Both the position numbers and the translations under genes were made by a program. A model generated the notes under the pieces. It worked only from the letters and a program-made list of their open reading frames with translations, searched no databases and was not told the origin of the DNA. From the NCBI GenBank assembly GCA_026214975.1, contig CM047805.1, forward strand, positions 109,301,845-109,365,844: DNA of 64,000 nt, given 5' to 3'. Shown piece after piece: positions 44,342 through 55,838 of this stretch. The first letter of the stretch is position 1. Each line of letters starts with the position of its first letter. The stretch comes from Gentiana macrophylla (Eukaryota; Streptophyta; Magnoliopsida; Gentianales; Gentianaceae).

Positions 44342-45735
44342 TGTCTCGGATTTTATGCTAAACGAAATATAACAAGTAATAAAATAGATCCGGTTTACCC
44401 CAAGTGCAGGGATCGTAGTATAATGATTAAAACCGGAGTCGAACTCACAGGGAATCGTCTTTGTCTAGTTTGATTAATTTTCCTAAAGTTGTCACGAGAA
44501 GTAAAAACGTCATATCCTAAACAATTTAAAGACTACAACTAAAATAACAAAACAAAATGAACTAGTAATGAAAACAATAAAGTTAAACTGGACAGAAGAT
44601 TAAAAATCTAAACCCAGGAAGGATAGTTGCGAACCGAACTAACTAAGATAATTCTATTTTATAAACTAAAAAGACAATAAAATTCTAAGATTGCTACGAA
44701 GAACAAGCAACAATGTGTTTTCTCAATTAGTGTAACAACGAACAAGCAATGATCCACCTATCTCGCAACCTTCAATTTCTTCTCTAGACTGTTTAGTGAT
44801 GATTTAATAAACATTGTGATTCACCTATCGAAGGTATGAATTTCTAATATCTTAGAAAAATTCGCCTATCAATCTTTTCATCTCTCGATCCTAAAAGATC
44901 AACGCTTTTAACTAATCAAGGTGTGAAATTTGTCAATCTCATAATCTAGATCTCTAACCTAACAACTATCGTTAACTAGATTAAAAATCCAATCTTTACT
45001 ATGGTGACCTAAATTTAACAACAATTCTCATCACATATCAAACATCACACAGCAATACATTCATCAATGAAATTGCATAACATCAATAAAAACATAATAA
45101 AGATACAATCTTTAATTAAACTCACAAACAATCCAAGAGTTGAAATCAAAACGCTGCTGAGATGGCTTCACAAAGCTTGTTCCAGGCTGCTCAGCCTCTA
45201 CTCATCTTCGGAACGAACGAAAAAAAAAATTATTGTTGAGCTCGGTCGACCGAGAGGTGCAGTTCGGTCGACCGAACTGTGCCTTCTCGGGTTCTGCGCC
45301 GATTTTTGTTTCAGGGTGAATTGTTATGTCTTCTCTCCGCTGAATGCTGATGACTCCGTCCTTTTATAATGTTTGTCTTCGAGATTAGGGTAAAAGAAAT
45401 CTAAACCCTAATATAAAAATATAAGATACTTCCTATTTTATCCTTCTCCTTAATCTTCAAATAAATTGCTGCTCGAACTCCTTCAACTCTTCGATTCGTC
45501 CATGATATGCTCGTTGTACCTACAATAATAAAAACGTGCAAAGTGTAACATCACATATATAAATAGATAATTGCTAATAAAATCACGTAAATAACCCGAC
45601 TTTGCACTCTAATACTTTCCAACTTCATTCTTTCAATAAATCCATTAAACACTTAATTTTCTATAAAAATTAATAAAATACAAAGGATATTGTTACGAAA
45701 TAATGTAATATAAATCGTAAAAATCACCGTAAACA
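44342..45735 (-). repeat. 3' LTR of Athila copy 2
   Basis: TGTCTCGGAT...AAACA, 1,394 bp. TATA box ATTATAAAAG on the minus strand (45361-45370). Contains the palindrome pair at 45241-45278 and the tRNA-Asp D-arm complement at 44415-44427. The C/G-rich ACTCCCCACTT next to its inner end (45736-45746) is the polypurine tract on the coding strand. Confidence 0.95.
45241..45278. repeat. Pair of GGTCGACC-core palindromes in LTR
   Basis: CTCGGTCGACCGAG (45241-45254) and AGTTCGGTCGACCGAACT (45261-45278) are both perfect palindromes with the same core. The same pair is in the other LTR at 55132-55169 and a variant pair follows the primer site at 54059-54098. They lie ~90 bases downstream of the TATA box on the minus strand, so in the RNA leader. 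Confidence 0.95.
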
Positions 45736-47855
45736 ACTCCCCACTTACTTAGCTTTTTTTGCTCGTCGAGCAAGACAAAACAAGACCAAGGCTTAGATTT
45801 ACTTAGTACCACAAAGTTCCAACCAAAAGAATAAATATAGATGTCTTGACAAGTATCTGCGTATTTAATAAGTTAGAGGTTCACCCCGGTGTGTGTGCAG
45901 AGCCATATAAAATTTCCACTAAGTCCAAACTTGAAACTTTCCAAGCAACTAGCAAATACCCATCTAAACTAGAAAAAGATGATGATACTTATAACATGTG
46001 CCCTACAAAGCGTAACATGTCACGGAAAGGATGATAGAATGTGTTTAGGATCTTTCGACATACTCGGAGGATATTCCCTACAACATGCCTGTCGGTTTAT
46101 CTGGGGATAAGATAGGCAATAACTAAGTCTTCCACTTATTCATACCACTTTCCTTACGTAGTCGATTCAATTAACTTTCACATATAAGCGCACATCGAAT
46201 GAGCTATTGCCCGTCATAGTAGAATAGGACATTCGGGATATGCCCTACCTTACTCAAATCATAAGGCGACTTCTTACATTGTCGTGAGCTTTTGGTCATC
46301 ATAGTGGTATAGGACATTGTGGTACGCCCTACCTCACTCCAATCATCGACCCGGCTTCCGACACACCCAAAATTTTCATTATTTTAACAACAACTTCCCA
46401 AGCACAGTTGTTACGTTTCACTTATCACATTCAAACCTAGAGCATTCACAGTATGTCATACTCTGATTCTAAATACAAACTATTATAATTCCCATGACAC
46501 GTACATTTGCACTAAGCACAGAATACTTATAAGATGATCAAATGTTACTAATCTAAATGGGTACAGCTTTATAATTTATAGCTCGTCATTTAACATGGCT
46601 ACGTGAATGTATGTCGGGTGAGACATCTGACCTACTAAACATACAGTATAAAGCATCAATGACTATAATATGCCACGGTTGGAAACCACAACAGTAGTAA
46701 GCCAAAAAAAAATATGAACTTGCTCGGAACAAAAACATAAAATTTTAAAAATTTTCAAATTTTCAGCTCTTTCTAAGCATGGTAGTAGATTAAGCACAAT
46801 TGTAGGTACATACAACCCCTCCCCCACACTTAAACAACAACATGTCCTCATGTTGTGCGAGAATTTAAGAAGAAATAAAGTACTTAGCTGATTTGGTATA
46901 GAAATTCGACCCGTTGGTCGAGCACAAGCATGAAAAGGCCAGCGTTCGAGATGTCATATGTAGTCCTTTTCCAAAGAACGACTTCAATACTAGCTTGACA
47001 AAGCGACTAAAAATGTACTGCACTACTTGAGAAACACGGAAATATCTCGGGAACACAGGGGAATATAATACGTCGCGCCAAAAGTAACGATAGAGGATAC
47101 TATAATGTAGCCGGGCTAGATGCAACAAAATGACAACAGACACATAAACATAATGCTACAAAATGATATGCAAATATACTAATAATGCAAAGAATCTTTG
47201 GGATACACGAAGAAAATAGAAACACAAAACACTAGCCCAAGCTAATCTTCATAGATGTCGCCCCAATCTACAATCCGGATTAAGCGAAGCTTATCGATCG
47301 CAGGAGGGATGTCATATTCATCTTGCAAGTTCCAATCTTCTCTGTAACATCTACTCCTTTAAAATGTTCATCACGGAGTACCAAAGAACAAATCGGTAAG
47401 CATCGGGTCATTTAGAATCGTATACGGCCGCCCTAACGCACGTTGAAGGTCCTCGATGCTAAACTCTCCACCACCCACGGTGTGAGGGGTACAATGACAA
47501 CATAAGTAATGGTCCCGACGCGTGATGATATGGTAATCAACGTCAGGATAAGCGTTCCTCCAGGTCCATCATCTAGAGTTATATGGCGAATTCTATGAAT
47601 GAGCGGGATCTCATGCGGGGAACTCCGTAATCCATTTCAAAAGAAAGCCGAATCAAGCGATTCATACAACACTCTTATTAGACTTAAAACTAAAACACAT
47701 AAACCAAAGACAAAAGAGTAATTGGAAAATGACTAATATATATATATATATAGATATCTAGGATGCCCCTAGTAGTATTTGTTGGTTTTTATGTCGTTGG
47801 CTCGACAATCTTCTTATTCGGCACTGGTCGGGCCATTTAACCTTCCTTCCACCCA
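45736..47855. other. Non-coding region between integrase and 3' LTR of Athila copy 2
   Basis: No convincing gene. It holds a C-rich stretch CCCCTCCCCCACACTT near 46818 (a second polypurine-like tract on the coding strand), followed by a short inverted repeat around 'acatgtcctcatgt'. An env-like ORF, present in some Athila relatives, is not recognisable. Confidence 0.7.
46201..46346. repeat. Tandem 85-bp repeat, two copies
   Basis: 'gagct.ttg..cgtcatagt' then 'aggacatt' and 'gccctacc.cact' with 'aatcat' occurs from 46201 and again from 46286. Confidence 0.8.
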
Positions 47856-50060
47856 CTACTTGTAAGCTCGATAATTCGTGTGGCCACAAAAGCGACATCT
47901 AACACATGGGGTTAGGTTCCTTACTGCTTTCCAAACGCTCTTATTCTTCCCCATTGTCGACCTTTTCTTCTTCAGTTTCCTCTTTAACTTGGACTCCTTT
48001 GCATACTCTTCCATGTCCCAACTCCCGGTCATAACTTGCTCGACCAAGCCACTGCCGTCATCCTCGGAAAACAAGTCGGGCGAGAATTCTTCAAGCTCAT
48101 TGACTTCAGTCATACCACACCCGAGGATGTCGAGGAAATGAATAATCAAAGGTTTTTCTTTAGTTTGACCAATATATTGCTTGCACCTTTGACCATTTAC
48201 TCTAAATGGCTGGTCACCATGACCTCTCAGCTCTAAAACACCTCCGGGAATAATTTGAAGAATTTCAAAGGGGCCGGACCAACACGTCCTCAAATTCCCA
48301 GGAAACAGATGTAACTTGGAATTATAAAGTAAGACTTGCTCCCCAACTTGAAATTCTCGCTTCTTGATTTTAGCATCATGAAGGAGTTTCATTCTGTCCT
48401 TGCTAATCCTGGCACTCTCGTAGGCCTGGAGTCTAAACTCATCCAATTCATGCAACTGCATCAGTCGATGTTCTCCACATGACTGGGCATCAAAGTTCAA
48501 GAACTTAATGGCCCAATATGCTTTATGCTCTAATTCGACTGGCAAGTGGCACGGTATTCCATACACCATCTGATAGGGAGATGTACCCATGAGGGTTTTA
48601 TAGGTAGTACGGTACGCCCATAGTACATCATCCAGTTTGAGACTCCAGTCCTTTCTATGACTGTTCACAACTTTTTCCAGGATCTTCTTCAAACTTTGAT
48701 TACTTCTCTCAACCTGGCCACTAGTCATAGGATGATATGGTGTGCCAATTTTGTGACGGACACCATATTTCTCAAGGACTTTTTCTAATGGCCGGTTGCA
48801 GAAGTGCGTTCCCTCATCACTGATTAAGGCGCGGGGACATTCAAATCTCATGAAAATATTTTTCTTCAGAAAGCTCATGACCGTTTTGTGGTCATTGCGA
48901 GAAGTGGTTTGAGCCTCCACCCATTTTGATACAGAGTCAATGCAGACTAGGATGTATTTGTTTCGACATGAAGATGGAAACGGGCCCATAAAATCAATAC
49001 CCCATACATCAAAGACTTCACATTCTAAAATGGGCTTCAATGGCATGTCGAAACGCCTAGTTAAAGCTCCGGTTCGTTGGCACCTATCACAAGCCTTGCA
49101 GAAAGCTTCTAAATCCTTGAAGATCGTGGGCCAATAGAAGCCGGACTGAAAGATTTTAGCAACGGTTTTCCAGGGACCAAAGTGGCCACCAGTATGCCCA
49201 CTGTGGCACTGTTCAATGATATCTCGTTGCTCTGATTCGGGAGCACACCTTCTCAACAATCCATCTTTACAGATTTTAAAGAGGTATGGTTCATCCCACA
49301 CAAAGGTTTTCAAATCAGAGAAAATTTTCTTCTTCTCCTGATAAGAAAATTCTGGATTTAAGTACTGGGAATGCAGGTAGTTGACGATAGAGGAGTACCA
49401 CGGAACATCTGGAGTGCACTCGTCTATATGCATAACATTTTCGAGAGGAAAGTAAAGGTCTATGTCTTCAGGCTCTTTCTCTACTTCATTCTGCATTCTC
49501 GAAACATGATCAGCTACTACGTTTTCACTGCCCTTTTTATCCTTAATTTGAACATCAAATTCTTGCAGGATCAGTATCCAACGTAGTAGGCGCGGTTTAG
49601 CATCTTTCTTCGTCATGAGATAGCGCAGAGCAGCGTGATCAGTCCAAACAGTGACTGCGGCGCCCAACAAGTAACTACGAAATTTGTCCATTGCAAAGAC
49701 TACAGCCAATAATTCCTTTTCAGTGGTCGTGTAGTTTACTTGTGTGGGGTTCAGTGTGTGACTGGCGTAAGAGATGGGCTGGAATTTTCCCTTAATACGC
49801 TGACCTAAGACTGCACCAACAGCATAGTTGGATGCATCACACATGAGTTCAAAGGGTAGGTTCCAGTCAGGAGAGATAAGGATCGGGGCGGAAATCAGTT
49901 GACTCTTAAGCTCATCAAACGCATGCTTGCAACTGTCATCAAAATTGAAAGCGACATCTTCTCTAAGTAAAGTAGAAAGGGGCTTAGCTATCTTGGAAAA
50001 ATCCTTAATGAACCTCCTATAAAAACCAACATGTCCAAGGAAACCTCTTACTTCACGCAC
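47856..50060 (-). CDS. Athila copy 2 RNase H and integrase polyprotein segment
   Basis: An uninterrupted 734-residue frame. Residues ~1-40: RT connection ([18 protein letters not shown]). RNase H, ~70-190: [57 protein letters not shown]. Integrase zinc region: [32 protein letters not shown] (His-His-Cys-Cys). Core: [36 protein letters not shown], so the Asp-Asp-Glu triad is complete. C-terminal domain: [19 protein letters not shown] and GPFEI. A basic tail ([11 protein letters not shown]) ends in [13 protein letters not shown]. The Met is internal: the frame would normally be fused to RT, which is broken upstream. Integrase and RNase H look intact. Confidence 0.93.
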   Translation of the reverse strand: MREVRGFLGHVGFYRRFIKDFSKIAKPLSTLLREDVAFNFDDSCKHAFDELKSQLISAPILISPDWNLPFELMCDASNYAVGAVLGQRIKGKFQPISYASHTLNPTQVNYTTTEKELLAVVFAMDKFRSYLLGAAVTVWTDHAALRYLMTKKDAKPRLLRWILILQEFDVQIKDKKGSENVVADHVSRMQNEVEKEPEDIDLYFPLENVMHIDECTPDVPWYSSIVNYLHSQYLNPEFSYQEKKKIFSDLKTFVWDEPYLFKICKDGLLRRCAPESEQRDIIEQCHSGHTGGHFGPWKTVAKIFQSGFYWPTIFKDLEAFCKACDRCQRTGALTRRFDMPLKPILECEVFDVWGIDFMGPFPSSCRNKYILVCIDSVSKWVEAQTTSRNDHKTVMSFLKKNIFMRFECPRALISDEGTHFCNRPLEKVLEKYGVRHKIGTPYHPMTSGQVERSNQSLKKILEKVVNSHRKDWSLKLDDVLWAYRTTYKTLMGTSPYQMVYGIPCHLPVELEHKAYWAIKFLNFDAQSCGEHRLMQLHELDEFRLQAYESARISKDRMKLLHDAKIKKREFQVGEQVLLYNSKLHLFPGNLRTCWSGPFEILQIIPGGVLELRGHGDQPFRVNGQRCKQYIGQTKEKPLIIHFLDILGCGMTEVNELEEFSPDLFSEDDGSGLVEQVMTGSWDMEEYAKESKLKRKLKKKRSTMGKNKSVWKAVRNLTPCVRCRFCGHTNYRAYK

Positions 50061-50102
50061 ATTTTTAGGAAATTCATCTTCTCTATAGCTTCAACTTTTG
50101 CC

Positions 50103-50886
50103 CTATCTACTTCTTATTCCTCTTTTCGATATCTTGTGGCCAAGAACTATTCCTTCGTCTACCATAAAGTGGCATTTTTCCCGATTTAGGACTAAGTTCT
50201 TTTCCACCACACGGGATAATACTTGATCAAGATTAGCAAGGCGGTGATCGGAAGGATTGACCAAAGGCGAGAAATCGCCCATGAATATCTCCATACACTT
50301 CTCGACAAGCCCATCAAAGATTGCCCGACATACATCTTTGGAATGTAGTCAGGCGTTGTAGAGATCGAATGGCATTCGCTGTAGCGAATGTACCATAAGC
50401 GGCAGTAAACGTTTCTTTTCTTGGTCATTTGGGTCTATGGGTATCCGGAAATATCTGAATAACCATCAAGAAAGCATTAGAATGCATGTCTGCCAGACGC
50501 TCAAGCATCCGGTCAATGAAAGGGAGGGGAAATGATCTTTTTCGTGACTTCATTGAGTTTTCTCAGTAGTCAATCTGAGACTCTATAACCCGTCACTAGC
50601 CTCAATGCTATTTCTTCACCCTTTTCATTCTTCTCGATAGTAATTCCTCCTTTCTTAGGAACTACTTGAGTAGGGGACACCCATTCACTGTCAACAATTG
50701 CAAAAATAATACCCATGTCCAAAAGCTTGATAATCTCTTTCTTAACCACTTCTTGCATGTGAGGGTTGAGCCTCTTCTCGGGGTTTGTCTAACACACTTA
50801 GCACCCTCTTGATCTTTATCTTGTGCATGCATATGTCGGGGATATCCTCTCGATGTCTCCCACTTGCCATCCAAAGGCCTTCTCAT
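50103..50886 (-). pseudogene. Athila copy 2 reverse transcriptase, broken and with altered active site
   Basis: The 50758-50570 piece holds the fingers, EVVKKEIIKLLDMGIIFAIV then SEWVSPTQVVPKKGG. Between 50570 and 50294 the palm is readable only in shifting frames. The 50294-50103 piece begins MEIFMGDFSPL, where Athila-type RTs have FMDD; the first catalytic Asp is Gly. LNREKCHFMV and GIVLGHKIS follow. The change and the frame breaks predict no RT activity. Confidence 0.87.
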
Positions 50887-50970
50887 TCTTTCTTAACACA
50901 TTCAACAACTTCATCTCTTCTAACCGGGATAACTTGGCAGAGATAATTAATGGAAGCTTGTCATCTTCTC

Positions 50971-52235
50971 TCAAGAACACGATTTCGGATGCTTAGGCAA
51001 TGGCTTCAGTACCAAATCTGCAGGTGGTTCTTCTAAACTAGATTTAAGCTCCCCACTTTTCAACTCAACATCACTGAGTTTACTCAGTGGTCCTACTGCC
51101 AAAGCTTCTCCTTTCAACGAACCTTCATCAAATTCAGCTCCTAGTTGTTCTAGACTCACCCAACCATGATTATTGATTCTCTACTAATCGCTCATACTCG
51201 AGTCTCAATGACCATGACTTGCTTTTCCATGTAGTCGTTAAAGTCATCGACATGTCTTCAATGGAGAAGCCGGTTGGATAATTAGAGGGTCTCTGAATAG
51301 CTTTAGAGACATTGTAGCTCACCTCCTGATCACCAGCTCGTATAGTCACTTTGCCACCATCACAATCAATGAGGGCTCAGGCTGTAGAAAGAAAAGGTAT
51401 GCCGAGTATTAAAGGGACGTTCTCATCCTTCCTAATGTCTAGGACATACCAGTCAACTGGGAAAGTGAATATATCAATTTGAACTAAAACATCCTTTAAT
51501 ATCCCAGCAGCTTTCTTGGAAGATCTATCGTAATTGAAGATTCATGGTGTGGGTTCTAAAAGACCATCTAGTCCAAGCTGTTTACAAGCAGACAATGGCA
51601 TCCAGACTAATGGATGCACCTAGGTCACATAAAGAATTTGGAAAGACTAAGCCTCCCATCAACAATGTGAGCACAAATTTCCCAGGGTCACCCCTCTTGA
51701 TTGGCAACTCATCATAACTAATCATAGAGCAATTCTCACCAATCAACTGATCCATGTCTTGAGCTTCTTTTGGAGGAAACAACATCCTTGATGAACTTTG
51801 TATACTTAGGCATCTCAACCAAAATATCGAGATAATGGAAGATTTACTCCGAGTATTTTTAAGAAGATTAAGCACTTTTTCATACTTTTTGTCTTCATGC
51901 AAGGAGATGTTTCTTTTCTAGGTGGAAACGAAAGTTTCTTTAAATCACTCTCGTAAAACACTTTCTTTGAGGATGAACTAAATGACTTTATCTTCCAAAT
52001 CTTTCCACCTCACCACCTTTTCACCTTTCTTACGGTGTGGATCACCACGACTCTCACTAAATTCTTTATTTCTCAGGGGATCAGCCACCTGAGTACTATC
52101 ACACTCTTTATTTCTCAGGGGATCAGCCACCTGAGTGCTCTCATCCCGGACAGGGAAACATGGGCGCTCGACTTCCTCTCCTGCCTCATCATTGGCGAGG
52201 AGGGTTAATGGTTTCCACGGTTCGAGGACCACTAA
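50971..52235 (-). pseudogene. Athila copy 2 protease and flanking linker
   Basis: The 51902-51582 piece carries ELPIKRGDPGKFVLTLLMGG followed by SLCDLGASIS, the protease active site with its Asp, in the expected place after gag. Beyond it the frame is lost. The 51159-50971 piece has SLEEPPADLVLKPLPKHPK, the linker block before RT. A 52232-51978 piece holds a duplicated TQVADPLRNKE motif (33-base tandem repeat, twice). Confidence 0.75.
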
Positions 52236-52410
52236 GTCGAGTGCCGGATCTCAAATTCATAAGATTGGCCTCTTCTACCATAAGGAGGCTGTGGGAACTA
52301 GATCGGTGCATTGGCTTTGATTTAACTCGGTCCGAGCCACTTGATCACCCTTGGGGTTCTTCTCAATAAAGCTAGGTAACGCCCCGAGGGTCTTGAAGCT
52401 TTTTGGTCAA

Positions 52411-53806
52411 CTACTTGCCCGAGCTGCCTCTCAAGATTCTTAATTGTGCTAAGAAGGAATTGGAAATCATTATTCTGCTCCTTCTGATAGGAGTCCAATT
52501 TGCTTTCAAGATCACTAGATTGAGAGGGGCCTTGAGAGTTCGGATGTTTTGTGGGAAAGATTGGCTAGAACGACTTTGAAACATCGGATTTAGATTGTTC
52601 GCCGATTCGGTTGAACCTCGATTTTGATTGGAAAAATTCATATTATGGTTACGATTGAAATTCGGGTTTTGATTGAAACCACGATTTTGAAAATTTCTTT
52701 GGCCGTGAGAGGCGATTGTTGAATCTCTCGATTTTTTTGCCGCCATCAACGCATTGAATTTAGCGTTCTGTCCAACCATAGGACAGAAACGAGCGGTGTG
52801 CCCCACATTATCACATGCCCGGCATGTGATTGGATTATCTTGCCCACGATTCGGGACAAAGATTGACTTGATAGGTTGAAGGGAAATAAATTGACACTTT
52901 GGCCAACCATATGGCGCTTTGACAACAATTTTGCGCAAAGCGTAACTTGAGAGTTTCAAGGGAATGATAGATTCGATTCGTTGGATTTGGAGACATTGAA
53001 AGAGCTGACCACTGCTTTGCAAAGATGGCAATCTGATTTTGCGTATTTACCTCCTCGATCCTAGGAGGAGGAGGAGGAGGTGCCTGGATAGCATGAGACG
53101 AGGGGGCATGGTTGTATTTGGTAATATCCTCAAATAATGCCCACCCCTCTGCAGGTGTTTTCCTCAAGAATGCCCCTCCAGAAGAACTATTGACCATACC
53201 CTTAGTGAGTTCGGTCAATCCACTGAAAAACGTGTTGACTTGCCTCTGCAAGTCCAAACCATGATGGGGGCATCTTTGAAGGAAAGCTTTGAACCTCTTC
53301 CAACAGTCGAAGAAAGACTCATTTTCCTTTTGATAGAAAGTGAAAATTTCACTTAGTGGACTCAATGCTTTTGATGGTGGGAAATATTGACTCAGGAACT
53401 CTTTCTCGAGTTCGGCCCAAGTGGTAATTGACTCGGCAGGCAGAGAGTTGTACCACTCTTTCGCCTCCCCTTTCAAGGAAAACGGAAATAGCTTCAATTT
53501 TATTGCATCCTCATTTACCCCTTGTATGCGAGTTGTACCACATATTTCCAAAAATGTGTGTACATGAGTGTGAGGATTCTCAGATTGGAAACCATGAAAG
53601 ATTGATGCGTGTTGCATCATTTGGATAAGACCGGGTTTGAGTTCAAAATTTGGTGCATTAATGGCGGGTAAAACAATTGCCGGGTTGACCTTGACTTCAC
53701 CAGGCATGGCGTAGTCAGCCAACGTACGTCTATCGTCTGCAGCCATAATGACGATTTCTTTGATTTCTATTGCTAGATTTCGTTCGAGATCTTGATCGGC
53801 CGTCAC
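52411..53806 (-). pseudogene. Athila copy 2 gag, nearly complete with one frameshift
   Basis: Start ATG at 53806-53804, 405 bases inside the primer site. The 53806-52835 frame has the Retrotrans_gag domain: ASIFHGFQSENPHTHVHTFL, GVNEDAIKLKLFPFSLKGEA, KEWYNSLPAESITTWAELEK, FLSQYFPPSKAL and CWKRFKAFLQRCPHHGLDL. Around 52840-53030 the frame shifts. The 53031-52411 frame carries the zinc knuckle CRACDNVGHTARFC (C-x2-C-x4-H-x4-C) and an Asn/Arg-rich tail (FQNRGFNQNPNFNRNHNMNF). Gag packages the element RNA. The domain order is standard. Confidence 0.9.
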
Positions 53807-54210
53807 GCTTCTTCGTCGGGAAGAACCGCAGGATGGACTCTTCGCCTGTTTGGTCTGACTATGGTTCGCTCGAGGTCAGGGGTGTACATCAGTGGACCTT
53901 TCTGGCTCCGAGTTTGCATAAACCAAAACCCAAAACAAGATGTCCGCACGAATTTCTTACAAAGGCTACACTAAAATCTAAAGTAAAAAACGTAAATAAA
54001 GCGTAAAAAGAGACATGTCTGACGTAAGCGAGCAGAGAACGAAAAAAATATTTTTATAACACTCGGTCGACCGAGTGTCAGGGTTCGGTCGACCGAACGA
54101 AAATTATTATTAATATTTTTTTAATGTAAACAGAGAATCTGAGAGCACCTGCCTACGAAAAATCAAAACAGAAACAGAAAAATTAATAAAAACCAGACAA
54201 CCGTACCAAT
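53807..54210 (-). other. Post-primer leader of Athila copy 2 with palindrome pair
   Basis: The non-coding leader between the primer site and gag. It contains ACACTCGGTCGACCGAGTGT (54059-54078, 20-bp perfect palindrome) and GTTCGGTCGACCGAAC (54083-54098, 16-bp perfect palindrome), the same doublet type as in the LTRs. As RNA these would form two adjacent hairpins or pair between two genomes. Confidence 0.85.
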
Positions 54211-54228
54211 TCCCCGGCAACGGCGCCA
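54211..54228 (-). promoter_or_regulatory. Primer-binding site of Athila copy 2, tRNA-Asp
   Basis: The minus strand reads TGGCGCCGTTGCCGGGGA, identical to copy 1 and fully complementary to the tRNA-Asp 3' end; six bases inside the LTR. Confidence 0.95.
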
Positions 54229-54234
54229 AAAACT

Positions 54235-55626
54235 TGTCTCGGATTTTATGCTAAACGAAATATAACAAGTAATAAAATAGATCCGGTTTACCCCAAGTGT
54301 AGGGATCGTAGTATAATGATTAAAACCGGAGTCGAACTCACAGGGAATCGTCTTTGTCTAGTTTGATTAATTTTCCTAAAGTTGTCACGAGAAGTAAAAA
54401 CGTCCTATCCTAAACAATTTAAAGACTACAACTAAAATAACAAAACAAAATGAACTAGTAATGAAAACAATAAAGTTTAACTGGACAGAAGATTAAAAAT
54501 CTAAAGCCAGGAAGGATAGTTGCGAACCGAACTAACTAAGATAATTCTATTTTATAAACTAAAAAGACAATAAAATTCTATGATTGCTACGAAGAACAAG
54601 CAACAATGTTTTTTCTCAATTAGTGTAACAACGAACAAGCAATGATCCACCTATCTCGCAACCTTCAATTTCTTCTCTAGACTGTTTAGTGATGATTTAA
54701 TAAAAATTGTGATTCACCTATCGAAGGTATGAATTTCTAATATCTTAGAAAAATTCGCCTATCAATCTTTTCATCTCTCGATCCTAAAAGATCAACGCTT
54801 TTAACTAATCAAGGTGTGAAATTTGTCAATCTCATAATCTAGATCTCTAACCTAACAACTATCGTTAACTAGATTAAAAATCCAATCTTTACTATGGTGA
54901 CCTAAATTTAACAACGATTCTCATCACATATCAAACATCACACAGCAATACATTCATCAATGAAATTGCATAACATCAATAAAAACATAATAAAGATACA
55001 ATCTTTAATTAAACTCACAAACAATCCAAGAGTTGAAATCAAAACGCTGCTGAGACGGCTTCACAAAGCTTGTTCCAGGCTGCTCAGCCTCTACTCATCT
55101 TCCGAACGAACGAAAAAAAAAAAATGTTGAGCTCGGTCGACCGAGAGGTGCAGTTCGGTCGACCGAACTGTGCCTTCTCGGGTTCTGCGCCGATTTTTGT
55201 TTCAGGGTGAATTGTTATGTCTTCTCTCCGCTGAATGCTGATGACTCCGTCCTTTTATAATGTTTGTCTTCGAGATTAGGGTAAAAGAAATCTAAACCCA
55301 AATATAAAAATATAAGATACTTCCTATTTTATCCTTCTCCTTAATCTTCAAATAAATTGCTGCTCGAATTCCTTCAACTCTTCGATTCGTCCACGATATG
55401 CTCGTTGTACCTACAATAATAAAAACGTGCAAAGTGTAACATCACATATATAAATAGATAATTGCTAATAAAATAACGTAAATAACCCGACTTTGCACTC
55501 TAATACTTTCCAACTTCATTCTTTCAATAAATCCATTAAACACTTAATTTTCTATAAAAATTAATAAAATACAAAGGATATTGTTAAGAAATAATGTAAT
55601 ATAAATCGTAAAAATCACCGTATACA
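54235..55626 (-). repeat. 5' LTR of Athila copy 2
   Basis: 1,392 bp; begins TGTCTCGGAT and ends ATACA on the plus strand. TATA box on the minus strand at 55252-55261. Palindrome pair at 55132-55145 and 55152-55169. tRNA-Asp D-arm complement at 54308-54320, 80 bases from the primer site in the RNA. Confidence 0.95.
54308..54320 (-). promoter_or_regulatory. U5 sequence complementary to the tRNA-Asp D arm
   Basis: The plus strand reads GTAGTATAATGAT; the RNA complement pairs with GUAGUAUAGUGGU of tRNA-Asp over 13 nt with two G-U pairs. The same sequence is at 44415-44427 in the other LTR. Confidence 0.5.
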
Positions 55627-55631
55627 AGGTT

Positions 55632-55838
55632 CCTGATAATTCTACTGACCTAGCTACCCTACTGACCTAGACTAGTCTGCTGATGTAAGTCAACTGACCT
55701 TTACAGTGCTTGTTTGATCAAACCTATACAAAGATCAAACTCTAATAAACCTATACATTTGATCTAGACATCTTTTTGCCTTTGCTCTATAATAGTTAGT
55801 CTGACACTCATCACAAAAACTTAAAATTAAGCCCAACA
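55632..55838 (-). repeat. 5' LTR of the SIRE-like element, remaining part
   Basis: Continues the LTR after the Athila copy 2 insertion: CCTGATAATTCTACTGACC... to CCCAACA at 55838, matching 32039-32245. Confidence 0.93.

Larger units (their letters stand above)
44342..55626 (-). mobile_element. Athila-type Ty3/gypsy retrotransposon, copy 2 (complete, recent)
   Basis: Two LTRs (44342-45735 and 54235-55626), primer site matching tRNA-Asp (54211-54228), gag, protease, RT, RNase H and integrase on the minus strand. Perfect 5-bp duplication AGGTT (44337-44341, 55627-55631). The LTRs differ at about 16 positions plus a small indel (counted by eye over ~1,393 bp), about 98.8% identity, so this is a young insertion. 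It lies in the 5' LTR of the SIRE-like element. The 11.3 kb size is typical. No env-like gene is seen. RT and protease regions carry frame breaks, so the copy is probably not autonomous. Confidence 0.95.
30556..55838 (-). mobile_element. SIRE/Maximus-like Ty1/copia retrotransposon with extra 3' ORF, interrupted twice
   Basis: LTRs (30556-32245, and 42870-44341 continued at 55632-55838), a polypurine tract, tRNA-iMet-type primer site, gag with two zinc knuckles, protease, integrase, RT, RNase H, and then ~3.8 kb of additional coding sequence before the 3' LTR. Integrase-before-RT order makes it copia; long LTRs (~1.7 kb), total ~14 kb and an extra 3' gene fit the SIRE/Maximus lineage. Left flank CAATG and right flank ATATG match at only 3 of 5 positions, so the duplication has decayed. 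It sits in the hAT-like element. A solo LTR (39180) and Athila copy 2 (44342) are inserted in it. All frames carry stops or shifts. Confidence 0.88.

Noticed and set aside
45067..45369. 100-codon plus-strand frame in the Athila copy 2 LTR
   Set aside because: It lies antisense within an LTR, overlaps the palindrome pair, is lost by frameshift in the other LTR copy, and has no recognisable domain.
46663..47143. Candidate env-like gene in Athila copy 2
   Set aside because: The short frames have no transmembrane or conserved pattern and are interrupted by the C-rich tract.
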